Source: Clostridiales bacterium (GTDB taxonomy: Bacteria > Bacillota > Clostridia > Oscillospirales > Oscillospiraceae). Taken from it: a DNA stretch of 64,000 bases. A program made the translations under genes and the position numbers. The stretch lies in NCBI GenBank assembly GCA_004555655.1, contig SFHJ01000002.1, positions 1 through 64,000 of the forward strand. Reading direction: 5' to 3'. A model generated the notes under the pieces. That model did no database searches and was not told where the DNA came from. It was given only the letters and a program-made list of their open reading frames with translations. This document shows positions 42,937-51,696 of the stretch, piece by piece (within the stretch, counting starts at the first letter, position 1; each line of letters starts with the position of its first letter).

Positions 42937-44380
42937 TATACGTCGTTGCCGCGGTAGTGCCGCCGTGGCCCGTCCAATTGGTGTGGAAAAACTCGCCGCG
43001 CGGCGCGTCGAGCCGCTCATAGGTGTGCGCGCCGAAGTAGTCGCGCTGCGCCTGCAGGAGATTTGCCGGCAGCCGCTCGGTGGTATAGCCGTCAAAGTAG
43101 CCCAGCGCCGACGTCATCGCGGGCGCGCTCACGCCGTACTGAACGGCCGCGGCAGCGACCTTGCGCCATGCGGGCAGCAGCTTTTCCATTGTTTCCTTGA
43201 AATACGAATCAAGCAGAAGATTGCTCAGCTCCGGATTGTTGTCATACGCTTCCTTGATCTTGCCGAGGAAGACTGAACGGATGATGCAGCCGCCGCGCCA
43301 TATGAGCGCGATGCCTCCGTAGTTGAGGTTCCAGCCGTAATGCTCTGCCGCCGCGCGCATGAGCGTATAGCCCTGTGCGTAGGAGATGATCTTGGACGCG
43401 TACAGCGCCTGCCGGATGGCATCGATCATTTCCGCCTTGTCCCCGGTGAATGCGGGAATTTCTCTGTGATATTCCCTCGCCGCCGTGACGCGCTCATCCT
43501 TCATGGCGGACAGGCAGCGCGCAAATACGGCCTCTCCAATCAGCGTCAGCGGCACGCCCTCGTCCAGCGCCGCGATACCCGTCCACTTGCCGGTGCCCTT
43601 CTGGCCCGCAGTATCGAGGATTTTCTCTACGATCGGTTCGCCGTCAGTATCCCTGTAGGCCAGAATATCGCGTGTGATTTCGATGAGATAGCTGTCAAGC
43701 TCGGTCTTATTCCATGCGGCAAAGACCTCGTGCATCTCGTCGTCGGACATGTTGAGCAGGTCGCGCATGAGCTGATACGCCTCGCAGATGAGCTGCATAT
43801 CGCCGTACTCAATGCCGTTGTGGACCATCTTCACAAAATGGCCCGCGCCGTTTTCGCCCACCCAGTCGCAGCAGGGCGAGCCGTCTTCCACCTTCGCGCA
43901 GATGGCCTGGAAGATGGGCTTTACATACGGCCACGCGGCGACACTGCCGCCGGGCATCATGCTGGGGCCCTTCAGCGCGCCCTCCTCGCCGCCGGACACG
44001 CCGGTGCCGATATAGAGCTTGCCCTTGGACTCGACATACTGCGTTCTGCGGATGGTATCGGGGAAGTGCGAGTTGCCGCCGTCGATGATGATATCGCCGT
44101 CGTCAAGCAGCGGCAGCAGCTTCTCGATCATGCCGTCCACCGCCTGTCCGGCCTTGACCATCATGAAGACCTTGCGCGGCTTTTCCAAAGCCTCAACAAG
44201 TTCTTCAAGGCTGTGGCAGCCGATGATGTTCCTGCCTGCGGCTCTGCCGTTTACAAACTGATCTACTTTTTCTACGGTGCGGTTGAACACGGCCACGGTG
44301 AAGCCCCTGGACTCCATGTTCATGACCAGATTTTCGCCCATAACGGCAAGGCCGATCAGGCCGATGTCTGCTTTTTTCAT
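42929..44380 (-). CDS. gnd: 6-phosphogluconate dehydrogenase, decarboxylating
   Basis: 483 residues, full length. The NADP-binding [12 protein letters not shown], the substrate loop [14 protein letters not shown] and the catalytic [12 protein letters not shown] are intact. It converts 6-phosphogluconate to ribulose 5-phosphate, CO2 and NADPH. It is coupled by a four-base overlap to the upstream PfkB kinase and by eight bases to the HAD gene. Confidence 0.97.
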   Translation of the reverse strand: MKKADIGLIGLAVMGENLVMNMESRGFTVAVFNRTVEKVDQFVNGRAAGRNIIGCHSLEELVEALEKPRKVFMMVKAGQAVDGMIEKLLPLLDDGDIIIDGGNSHFPDTIRRTQYVESKGKLYIGTGVSGGEEGALKGPSMMPGGSVAAWPYVKPIFQAICAKVEDGSPCCDWVGENGAGHFVKMVHNGIEYGDMQLICEAYQLMRDLLNMSDDEMHEVFAAWNKTELDSYLIEITRDILAYRDTDGEPIVEKILDTAGQKGTGKWTGIAALDEGVPLTLIGEAVFARCLSAMKDERVTAAREYHREIPAFTGDKAEMIDAIRQALYASKIISYAQGYTLMRAAAEHYGWNLNYGGIALIWRGGCIIRSVFLGKIKEAYDNNPELSNLLLDSYFKETMEKLLPAWRKVAAAAVQYGVSAPAMTSALGYFDGYTTERLPANLLQAQRDYFGAHTYERLDAPRGEFFHTNWTGHGGTTAATTYNA

Positions 44381-45450
44381 CTCTGTACCCTCGCGTTTCC
44401 CTTGTAGATGTCCCAGACCTGCTTTTCATCGGCAGGCTCGGCATAGTCGTTGAGGCTCGAAGCCGCCAGCACGCCGCTGGCCCAGCCGAATTGCAGGCAC
44501 TGTTCCGGCGCCCAGCCGTTCAGCACACCGTAGAGAAGGCCCCCAGAGAAGCCGTCGCCGCCGCCGATGCGGTCCATAACCTGGATCTCGCGCGGCTCTT
44601 CCACGTACCATTCGTCCCCGGCCAGCACGATCGCGCCCCAGAGGTGTTCGTTGGCCGAGATGACCTGCCGCAGCGTGGTGGCGAACATCTGCGCGTTCGG
44701 ATATTTCTGCTTCACCTGCGCGATCATCGCCTTGAAGGATTCGATCTTCGCCGAAAGCTCCCTGCCGCCTGCCTCCGGGCCTTTGAAGCCGAGGCAGAGC
44801 TGGAAGTCCTCCTCATTGCCGATGAGGATATCGGCGCACGACGCGATCTCATGGAATGCCTGAGAAAGTTCCTCCTCACGGCCTTTCCAGAATGAAGCGC
44901 GGTAGTTGAGATCAAACGAAACGAGCGTGCCGTACTGCTTGGCAGCCTTTGCAAGTGCAAGGCAGCACTTCGTCGTGTCCTCGCTCATCGCGGCGATCAG
45001 GCCGGAGATATGCAGAATGCCGACGCCCTCGGCACCAAAGATGCGCCCGACGTCAAAGTCGTCGGCGCTGATGGTGCGGCCGACCTCGCCCGCGCGGTCA
45101 TTCCACACGCGTGGCGCGCGCAGGCCAAAGCCGGAATCTGCGATGTTGAACTGGTGGCGGTAGCCCCACGGGCCGCCCTGCTCGACCTCGAGGCCTTCAA
45201 AGCGGATGTTCCTCGCGCGCAGCTGGCGCTTGATGAGATCCGCCATCGGGCTGCCCTTGACGAATTTCGTCAGAACCAGGCACTCGCGGCCGAGCGAGGA
45301 TGCGATATTCAGCACGTTCGACTCCGCGCTCGTGGCTTGCAGGTAAAAAAGGTTGCTGTTTTGTACCGCCATTCGGTTTTCCGGCGTGATGCGCAGGCCC
45401 ATGCTGGTGGGACAGGCGATGGCATATTGATATGCTGTTCGGCGCTCCAT
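44377..45450 (-). CDS. PfkB family sugar kinase, KDG-kinase-like
   Basis: 357 residues. PfkB features: the substrate loop near [14 protein letters not shown] and the C-terminal anion hole/catalytic motif [14 protein letters not shown] (catalytic Asp). Overall it resembles 2-keto-3-deoxygluconate kinases. Its coupling with gnd suggests gluconate or sugar-acid use, but the substrate is inferred. It leads the three-gene unit; a weak promoter (TTGCTT-17-TACTAT) may lie just upstream. Confidence 0.85.
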   Translation of the reverse strand: MERRTAYQYAIACPTSMGLRITPENRMAVQNSNLFYLQATSAESNVLNIASSLGRECLVLTKFVKGSPMADLIKRQLRARNIRFEGLEVEQGGPWGYRHQFNIADSGFGLRAPRVWNDRAGEVGRTISADDFDVGRIFGAEGVGILHISGLIAAMSEDTTKCCLALAKAAKQYGTLVSFDLNYRASFWKGREEELSQAFHEIASCADILIGNEEDFQLCLGFKGPEAGGRELSAKIESFKAMIAQVKQKYPNAQMFATTLRQVISANEHLWGAIVLAGDEWYVEEPREIQVMDRIGGGDGFSGGLLYGVLNGWAPEQCLQFGWASGVLAASSLNDYAEPADEKQVWDIYKGNARVQR

Positions 45451-45552
45451 TGCCCTTTTTCCTTTCTGTACGCGTATGCCGCGATGTTTGTATCATAGTA
45501 GCACCGGCGCGGCAAAAAAGCAATAACCCTGCGCGCAAATCCCGCCGTAAAC

Positions 45553-45584
45553 CAGGCAGGCTGAACGGAGTTTCTGCCTGCCTG
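45553..45584 (-). terminator. Terminator of the K+ regulation unit (after kdpE)
   Basis: CAGGCAGGC (45553-45561) pairs with GCCTGCCTG (45576-45584). On the minus strand it is followed by GTTTAC, a weak T-run. Confidence 0.6.
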
Positions 45585-45587
45585 TTG

Positions 45588-46289
45588 TCATTCAATTTTC
45601 ATCATGCGGTAGCCCACGCCGATGTGGGTCTGGATATACTGCGGCGAATCCGGGCCCGGCTCGAGCTTTTTGCGCAGCGTGGCCATGAACACGCGCAGCG
45701 ACGCCACGTCATTTTCCCAGCTTCTGCCCCAGATGTTCTGCGTGATGAACGTGTGTGTGAGAACCTTGCCCACGTTCTTGGACAGCAGGCACAGCAGCTT
45801 ATACTCGATCGGCGTCAGGTGCAGCTCCTGCCCGCCAAGATACGCGCAGCCGCCGGCATAATCCACGCGCAGGCTGCCGTTGACAAACACGGAACTGGCC
45901 GAGAGCATCTCGGCCGTCATATACGAGAGCCTGCGCTGCGTCACGCGCAGCCGCGCAAGCAGCTCCTCGACCGAAAAGGGCTTCGTCAGATAGTCGTCCG
46001 CGCCCGCGTCGAGCGCCTCGATCTTGTCGGTGTCTTCGCTTCTGGCGCTGATGACGATGATGGGCAGATTCGACCACGAGCGGATGTTGCCGATGACCTG
46101 CACGCCGTCCATGTCCGGCAGGCCCAGATCGAGCAGAACGATATCCGGGTTGTGCGACGAAGCCTCCAGAATCGCCGTTTCGCCGTTTGCCGCCACCAGA
46201 TAGCGGTAGTCGTTGGTTTTCAATGTGGTTGTAATCAGGTTGCGGACGGGAGGATCGTCCTCCACGACCAGAATCAGCGGTTTATTCAT
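45588..46289 (-). CDS. kdpE: KdpE-type response regulator
   Basis: 233 residues from the ATG at 46289, overlapping the kdpD stop by 8 bases. The receiver domain has the acidic pair (VEDDPP), the phosphorylation site in DIVLLDLGLPDMDG, and the conserved Thr/Ser and Lys (VISAR, TKPF). An OmpR-type winged helix follows (LTPIEYKLLCLLSKNVGKVLT). No kdpFABC genes are in the window; the neighbours are ktr-type genes. Confidence 0.92.
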   Translation of the reverse strand: MNKPLILVVEDDPPVRNLITTTLKTNDYRYLVAANGETAILEASSHNPDIVLLDLGLPDMDGVQVIGNIRSWSNLPIIVISARSEDTDKIEALDAGADDYLTKPFSVEELLARLRVTQRRLSYMTAEMLSASSVFVNGSLRVDYAGGCAYLGGQELHLTPIEYKLLCLLSKNVGKVLTHTFITQNIWGRSWENDVASLRVFMATLRKKLEPGPDSPQYIQTHIGVGYRMMKIE

Positions 46290-48972
46290 GCAGTTCGACC
46301 TCCCCTGCGGGTATTGTGAATGTGAAGACGGCGCCGCACGGCACATTGTCTGCCACTGTAATCGTACCGCCATGGGCGGTGACAATGCTCTTGCAGAGCG
46401 AAAGGCCGAGGCCGAGGCTTCTGCGGCTGTCGGCTACGGTGTTGGCGCCGGAATAGAACATATCAAACACACGCGGCTTCTGCGCGTTGGGCACGCCGGG
46501 ACCGTCGTCGCTGACGCTGACGTCAACCCACTTGCCACGCTGCACGGTGTGCACCGCGATTTTTGAGCCCGCGGGCGTGTATTTGATGGCGTTGTCGACC
46601 AGATTGATGATGACCTGCACAATGAGTTTGGCGTCGATCTGCGCGAGAATCAGTTCCTGCTCGCTCGTGGCAGTGATGGTATGCTCACTGCGCTTGCGGC
46701 TCACGTGGCGGAGCGCCTCGGCGACGACCTCATCCATAAGCTCCGCCGAGCGGTTTAAATTCACGCGCCCCTCTTCGATGCGCGTCACGGCCAGAAGGTT
46801 CTCCACCAGGTTGATGAGCCACATCGCGTCGTCATAGATATCGGAAAAGATCTGCGTTCTGGTCTCTTTGTCCAGCTTTTCCTCGTTCGCCAGCAGATTG
46901 CTGGCGTTGCCCGAGATGGAGGTGAGCGGCGTGCGCAGATCGTGCGAGATCGCGCGCAGAAGATTGGCACGGAGCTGCTCGTTCTTCGCGAGAATGGCCG
47001 CTTCCTCTTTTTCGCGCGCATTTCTGATATTCTCCAGCGCCAGCGCGCATTCGCCCAGAATGGACAGCAGCACGCTGTTTTCAAACGAATCCGGCGGCTC
47101 GCCCGTCATGGAAATGCCCACCACACCGTAGACCTGCTGGTTGACGCGGATGGCAAGATACAGACACTTGGCATTTGAGAGCGTGTCGGTGGTCGCGCCC
47201 GCGTGCTTGTTGTTGCGCAGCACCCACTGCGCGACTGACCTTTCCTCCTCCGCCGTCAGATCGGCGCCGTCGCTGCCGGACGCGCGGTAGATGCTGGGCT
47301 CCAGCAGCGTCCTGCCATCTGTGAGGTAGATGACGAGGTCGCGCCGCAGCAGCTTGACGAGCTGCCCCGCCGTTGCGCGCACAACGGCCTGCTCGTCGCG
47401 CTCTTTCTGCAAAAGCTGGTTTGTCTCAAACAGGATCTTCGTCCGCACCGCAGCCTGCGCCGACTGCCGGGCGTTTTCCTTGAGCCGCGCGGCAAGCGAC
47501 CCGGCCAGCAGCGCCGCGATGAACATGACGGCAAACGTCGCCAGATATCCGGGGTCGTAGAAATGGAAGGTAAAGCGCGGCAGCGTAAAGAAGAAGTTGA
47601 AGATCAGCACGCTGACGGCGGAGGCAAGAATGCCGCACAGCCGGTTGGAGGTGACCACCGAGATGATGAGCACGCCCAGCAGATAGACCGTGATGATATT
47701 CGCCTCGGTCACGCCCAGCGCGGCGAACAAAAAGCCCACCAGCGTCGAAGCCAGCAGCACGAGCGCGCTTTTTCCCACGTCGCGCAGCGGCACGCGCATG
47801 CGCCCCGCCCGGAAACGGCCGCGCGCGCCATATCCGCTCTCAGCCGCCGCGTCTGGGATGATGTGAATGTCGAGATTCGGCGCGGTGGCAATGAGCCGTT
47901 CGGTGAGCGCGGGCTTGCCGAAGATGCTTCTGCGCGTGGCCGTACTGCGACCGATGACGATTTTGGACACGCCGGACAACCGCGCGAACTCCGCGATCTG
48001 GTACGGCACATCCTCGCCATAGCCGGTCTCGATGCTCGCGCCGAGCTGCCTGGCCAGGCGCATGTTTTCGCGCAGCCGCCGCTTGTCCTCCTCGCTCATG
48101 GCGGCGTCAGCAGGCGTCTCGACATACAGCGCCGTAAACGAGCCGCGGAAGGCACTTGCCATGCGCGCGGCCGTGCGGATGATCTTCGCGTTGGACGGCG
48201 AGGATGACAGGCACACAAGAATGTGCTCGTCGGCGCGGCAGCCGCTGCGGCTCTGCAGCCTGGCATTTTCGCTCAGCAGGTTCATCCGGTCGGCGCAGCG
48301 GCGCAGGGCAAGCTCGCGCAGCGCGCTCAGATTTTCAAGTGTAAAAAAGCCTGCAGCTGCGCTTGCGGCCTGTCTGGGACGGGTGACGCCGGACAGTCGC
48401 TCCAGAAGTTCCTCCGGCTCGATATCCACCAGCTCCACCTGATCGGCCCCGTCGAACACCGAGTCGGGAATACGCTCGCGCACGAAAATGCCGGCGATTG
48501 AGGCGACGGTATCGTTGAGGCTCTCAATGTGCTGGACGTTGAGCGTGGTATACACGTCAATTCCGGCGGCGAGCAGCTCCTGCACATCCTGATACCGCTT
48601 GACATGGCGGCTGCCGGGCGCGTTGGTATGGGCCAGCGCGTCAATCAGAATGAGCTGCGGACGGCGCGAAAGCGCCGCATCGAGATCAAATTCCGCCAGC
48701 GCGGACGCTTCACGCCCGCCCTGCCGCACACCAAGCCGCTCGAGCCCGCACAGCAGTGCGGCCGTCTGCGGCCGGGCATGCGGGGCGAGATAGCCCACAA
48801 CGGTGTCAATCCCGCGCGCTTTTGCCTGGTGCGCCGCGCGCAGCATAGCGCTGGTCTTGCCCACGCCGTCGGCGTAGCCGAAGAAGATTTTGAGTCTGCC
48901 GGACGCGCAGGCGCCCGCATCGTCCGCGTTTGCTGCCATTTGGCGCTCAGCCGCCTGCGTTTGCGCTTGCAT
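46282..48972 (-). CDS. kdpD: KdpD sensor histidine kinase with c-di-AMP motif
   Basis: 896 residues from the ATG at 48972 (GGGGGAAG upstream). The N-terminal KdpD domain has a Walker A loop (GYADGVGKT, 32-40). The universal stress protein domain holds S256-S-S258, then exactly 20 residues, then FTALY (279-283): the S-x-S-X20-FTAxY motif shown to bind c-di-AMP in Staphylococcus aureus KdpD. Four membrane segments, a GAF domain, the H-box (AISHDLRTPLT) and an ATPase domain (SDDGPGVP, GLGLSLCKSI) follow. It senses K+ and turgor. Confidence 0.95.
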   Translation of the reverse strand: MQAQTQAAERQMAANADDAGACASGRLKIFFGYADGVGKTSAMLRAAHQAKARGIDTVVGYLAPHARPQTAALLCGLERLGVRQGGREASALAEFDLDAALSRRPQLILIDALAHTNAPGSRHVKRYQDVQELLAAGIDVYTTLNVQHIESLNDTVASIAGIFVRERIPDSVFDGADQVELVDIEPEELLERLSGVTRPRQAASAAAGFFTLENLSALRELALRRCADRMNLLSENARLQSRSGCRADEHILVCLSSSPSNAKIIRTAARMASAFRGSFTALYVETPADAAMSEEDKRRLRENMRLARQLGASIETGYGEDVPYQIAEFARLSGVSKIVIGRSTATRRSIFGKPALTERLIATAPNLDIHIIPDAAAESGYGARGRFRAGRMRVPLRDVGKSALVLLASTLVGFLFAALGVTEANIITVYLLGVLIISVVTSNRLCGILASAVSVLIFNFFFTLPRFTFHFYDPGYLATFAVMFIAALLAGSLAARLKENARQSAQAAVRTKILFETNQLLQKERDEQAVVRATAGQLVKLLRRDLVIYLTDGRTLLEPSIYRASGSDGADLTAEEERSVAQWVLRNNKHAGATTDTLSNAKCLYLAIRVNQQVYGVVGISMTGEPPDSFENSVLLSILGECALALENIRNAREKEEAAILAKNEQLRANLLRAISHDLRTPLTSISGNASNLLANEEKLDKETRTQIFSDIYDDAMWLINLVENLLAVTRIEEGRVNLNRSAELMDEVVAEALRHVSRKRSEHTITATSEQELILAQIDAKLIVQVIINLVDNAIKYTPAGSKIAVHTVQRGKWVDVSVSDDGPGVPNAQKPRVFDMFYSGANTVADSRRSLGLGLSLCKSIVTAHGGTITVADNVPCGAVFTFTIPAGEVELHE

Positions 48973-49048
48973 TGCGTCTTCCCCCTTTGCCGCATCAATC
49001 ATCCGCGGCAGTTTTTTATTTGATTATAACACACCGGGCGGCCATTTT

Positions 49049-49198
49049 CTACGTCTCCCGGTCCTGCTCATCCTGCCGGTCGCGCTGCCTTGTCCGGCCT
49101 TTCCGGCTGCAGTCGAGATACCGGCCCAACGCACGCACCACGGCGCCGCCGAATCCGAACGCAGCCGCCGCGGCCAGCGCCAACGCAAGCTCCCGCAT
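49049..49198 (-). CDS. 49-residue membrane peptide between ktrA and kdpD
   Basis: Short frame with a strong ribosome site (GGGAGGGAGAACG directly before the ATG at 49198), ending in TAG at 49049. The N-terminal half is an Ala/Leu/Gly-rich hydrophobic helix (LALALAAAAAFGFGGAVV); the C-terminal half is a highly charged Arg/Asp/Gln tail (RQRDRQDEQDRET). It lies between the ktrA-like gene (28 bases) and kdpD. No family recognised. Its position suggests a small regulatory subunit of the K+ system, by analogy with KdpF-type peptides, which is speculative. Confidence 0.6.
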   Translation of the reverse strand: MRELALALAAAAAFGFGGAVVRALGRYLDCSRKGRTRQRDRQDEQDRET

Positions 49199-49226
49199 CG
49201 TTCTCCCTCCCGCTGCTTTTTCCGCG

Positions 49227-49874
49227 TCAGGTGCGGAAACACTTCTGCAGATCGCGGTTACGGCCCAGCACCAGAAGCGTCTCGCCCGCCTTGAGCTGTA
49301 CGTCCGGAGAGACGGTCAGTTCCAGCTTTCCGTCTTTCTTGATGCCCATGATGTTGATGTTGTATTTTTTCCGGATGTCGATCTGCCCGATTGTCCGCCC
49401 GGCCCAACTGTCCGGGACGGGAATTTCAAAAATCGCGTGCTCGTCATCGAGCTCCATATAGTCAAGGATGTGATCGGCGCTGTAGCGGAAGGCCGTCCAT
49501 TTGGCCAGCTGCTTTTCCGGATAGACCACCTCGTCGGCGCCGTTGCGCAGCAGGAACTTTGCCTGCACATCCCGCGCCGCGCGCGAGACCACCAGCTTTG
49601 CGCCCAGCTCTTTCAGAAGAGACGTCGTCTCCAGCGAGCTCTGGAAGTCGTTTCCAATGGCGACGATGCACACATCATAGTTGCGGATGCCCAGCGATTC
49701 CAGAAAATCCGCGTTCGTACTGTCGCCGATCTGCGCGTTCGTCACAAACGGCAGCACCGCCTCCACGCGCGACTCGACATGGTCGACGGCCATGACCTCG
49801 TGTCCAAGCTGGTTGAGGTGGATGGCGATATGCTTGCCAAAACGGCCGAGGCCGATCAAAAGAATCGATTTCAT
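49227..49874 (-). CDS. ktrA: KtrA/TrkA-type RCK regulatory subunit
   Basis: 215 residues: an RCK_N Rossmann domain (LLIGLGRFGKHIA, IGDSTN) that binds nucleotide, and an RCK_C domain (about 135-215). This single-RCK layout is that of KtrA/KtrC rather than double-domain TrkA. It gates the KtrB-type pore. RCK_C domains of KtrA/C bind c-di-AMP in other Firmicutes. It lies 10 bases downstream of the pore gene. Confidence 0.93.
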   Translation of the reverse strand: MKSILLIGLGRFGKHIAIHLNQLGHEVMAVDHVESRVEAVLPFVTNAQIGDSTNADFLESLGIRNYDVCIVAIGNDFQSSLETTSLLKELGAKLVVSRAARDVQAKFLLRNGADEVVYPEKQLAKWTAFRYSADHILDYMELDDEHAIFEIPVPDSWAGRTIGQIDIRKKYNINIMGIKKDGKLELTVSPDVQLKAGETLLVLGRNRDLQKCFRT

Positions 49875-49884
49875 GACTGTCTCC

Positions 49885-51219
49885 TTACCCTACCGTGATG
49901 GTTTCGCGCGGCAGTTTTGAAATATTTTTCTGTACGCCGGACACGGCGGCGAAGATAAGCGTCAGTCCGCCGACGCGCCCGAAGAACATGAGCGCAATGA
50001 GAATCAGGCGCGAAAGCGTCCCCAGACCCGGCGTGATGCCGAGCGAAAGCCCCACCGTGCCGATGGCCGAGGCCGTCTCGAACAGGCACACGCGCATTTC
50101 CAGCCCTTCGGCCATGCTGATGATGAGCGCGCCGGCAAAAAACAGCGCGATATACATGAGAAAGATGGTCGCTGCATGCTTGACCACGCCGTCGTCGATG
50201 CGGCGGCCAAAGAAGTGGGTATGCTCCTTGCGGCGGAAGGTCGCGATGGCCGCGGCAAACAGCACGGCAATGGTAGTGGTCTTCATGCCGCCGGCAGTAG
50301 AGCCGGGCGAGCCGCCGATCAGCATCAGCGCCAGCGTGAGAAACTGCCCCGGCTCGCTCAGTTCTGTGAGGTCCATGGTATTAAAGCCCGCAGTCCGAGG
50401 CGTCACGGTCTGAAACAAGGACACCAGGATCCGCTGCCCCAGCGGCAGCGCGCGATACTCGCAAAAGAAGAAATACACGGCCGGAACCACCAGCAGCACC
50501 GCCGTCGTGCAGAGGATGACCTTGCTCTGCATCCGGTACTTATGCATGTGCAGGCGGTTGGCGCGGATGTCATCCCACGTGAGAAAGCCGATGCCACCGA
50601 TGATGATAAGCGCCATCACCGTGAGATTCACAGCCGGCTGGGCGCTGTAGCTCGTGAGCGAGGAGAACTCACCGCGCGCGCCCATGAGGTCAAAGCCTGC
50701 GTTGCAGAACGCCGAGACGGAGTGAAACAGCGCCATCCACAGCCCCCGGGCGCCGAAGTCGCGCAGGAACACCGGCGCAAGAACTGCCGCGCCAAGAAAC
50801 TCAATGAGCAGTGTGATGCGGATGATAAAGCCCGTCAGGCGCACGATGCCGCCGACCTTGGGCGCGGAGATGGCCTCCTGCATGGTGCTGCGCTGCATGA
50901 GCGAGATCCTTCGCCCTGAGATCATGGCAAACGACGCCGCGACAGTGATGACGCCCATGCCGCCGATCTGGATGAGCAGCAAAATGACGCCCTGCCCGAA
51001 GCCCGACCAGTACGTCGCCGTGTCATGCAGCACCAGCCCCGTCACGCACACGGCGGACGTGGAGGTGAAAAGCGCATCGAGAAACGGCGTCAGTGTCCGC
51101 GCCCGGCTCGACACCGGCAGCATCAGCAGCAGCGTGCCGAAGAGGATGACCGCCGAAAAGCCGAGAATAATACTTTGAAACGACGTCAGTTTTTTCCGTT
51201 TGCGCAGCCGCTCGCCCAT
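49885..51219 (-). CDS. ktrB: KtrB/TrkH-type potassium uptake pore
   Basis: 444 residues, with four M1-P-M2 repeats. The pore loops are recognisable (STSAVCVTGL, SVSAFCNAGFDLMG, VTPRTAGFNTMDL, ASAIGTVGLS). It transports K+, usually with Na+ coupling, under control of the KtrA-like subunit encoded just downstream. It is the first gene of the unit ktrB-ktrA-peptide-kdpD-kdpE, an unusual pairing of KdpDE with Ktr. Confidence 0.94.
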   Translation of the reverse strand: MGERLRKRKKLTSFQSIILGFSAVILFGTLLLMLPVSSRARTLTPFLDALFTSTSAVCVTGLVLHDTATYWSGFGQGVILLLIQIGGMGVITVAASFAMISGRRISLMQRSTMQEAISAPKVGGIVRLTGFIIRITLLIEFLGAAVLAPVFLRDFGARGLWMALFHSVSAFCNAGFDLMGARGEFSSLTSYSAQPAVNLTVMALIIIGGIGFLTWDDIRANRLHMHKYRMQSKVILCTTAVLLVVPAVYFFFCEYRALPLGQRILVSLFQTVTPRTAGFNTMDLTELSEPGQFLTLALMLIGGSPGSTAGGMKTTTIAVLFAAAIATFRRKEHTHFFGRRIDDGVVKHAATIFLMYIALFFAGALIISMAEGLEMRVCLFETASAIGTVGLSLGITPGLGTLSRLILIALMFFGRVGGLTLIFAAVSGVQKNISKLPRETITVG

Positions 51220-51696
51220 CTGCCGAAGTCTCCTTTACACCTCTTTATCTGGTCTTTATGATACGGCGGCGGGAGTAAAGAGGGTAAAAGAAATTCCGCC
51301 CCGGTATTAAGGCCGTCTAAAGATGGCGAGGCCTGCCGCGCTGCGCTGAAAAAAGCCGCACACAAGAGGGCGCATCAAGGGTGAATACCCGAAATGGTGA
51401 ATTTCCAAACACAATCCCCGATTATGCGTTAGGGTCCCTCACCCGTCCGCCAATCACCTTCATCATGATAAAGGAAAAAGCGAAGGCTGTAACACCCTCG
51501 CTTTGATATTGCCAATCGGTATTTATAGGGATATCAATTCTTAGGCAGCACCGCACAAACCGGCAAGAAAATTGTGCGGTGCTGCCCTTATTTTACAGAT
51601 AAACAACTATGAACTGGCAAGACGAATTGAACCGAAATTCTGTAGTGCTCCTGTGAAAAGCAAGATCCCTCGTAAGGGCGGGGCGCCTACACGTTT
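51220..51696. other. Gene-free stretch with remnant-like inverted repeat
   Basis: No supported gene in about 480 bases. The stretch is less GC-rich than its flanks. It holds an imperfect hairpin near 51478-51506 (AAAGCGAAGG / CCCTCGCTTT) and a perfect 15-bp inverted repeat at 51544-51586. It may be the scar of a mobile element. Confidence 0.45.
51544..51594 (+). terminator. 15-bp inverted repeat with T-rich tail
   Basis: GGCAGCACCGCACAA (51544-51558) pairs perfectly with 51572-51586 around a 13-base loop, followed by CTTATTTT. No plus-strand gene precedes it, so it is an orphan terminator or a mobile element end. Confidence 0.45.

Noticed and set aside
49024..49242. 72-codon minus-strand frame overlapping the small K+ operon peptide
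   Set aside because: It lacks a ribosome site and is Arg/Gly/Ser-rich; the 49-codon frame in another phase has a strong ribosome site and a plausible membrane helix.
45588..51219. Hidden kdpFABC genes beside kdpDE
   Set aside because: All space is taken by ktr-type genes and one small peptide; no P-type ATPase motif (DKTGT) occurs.
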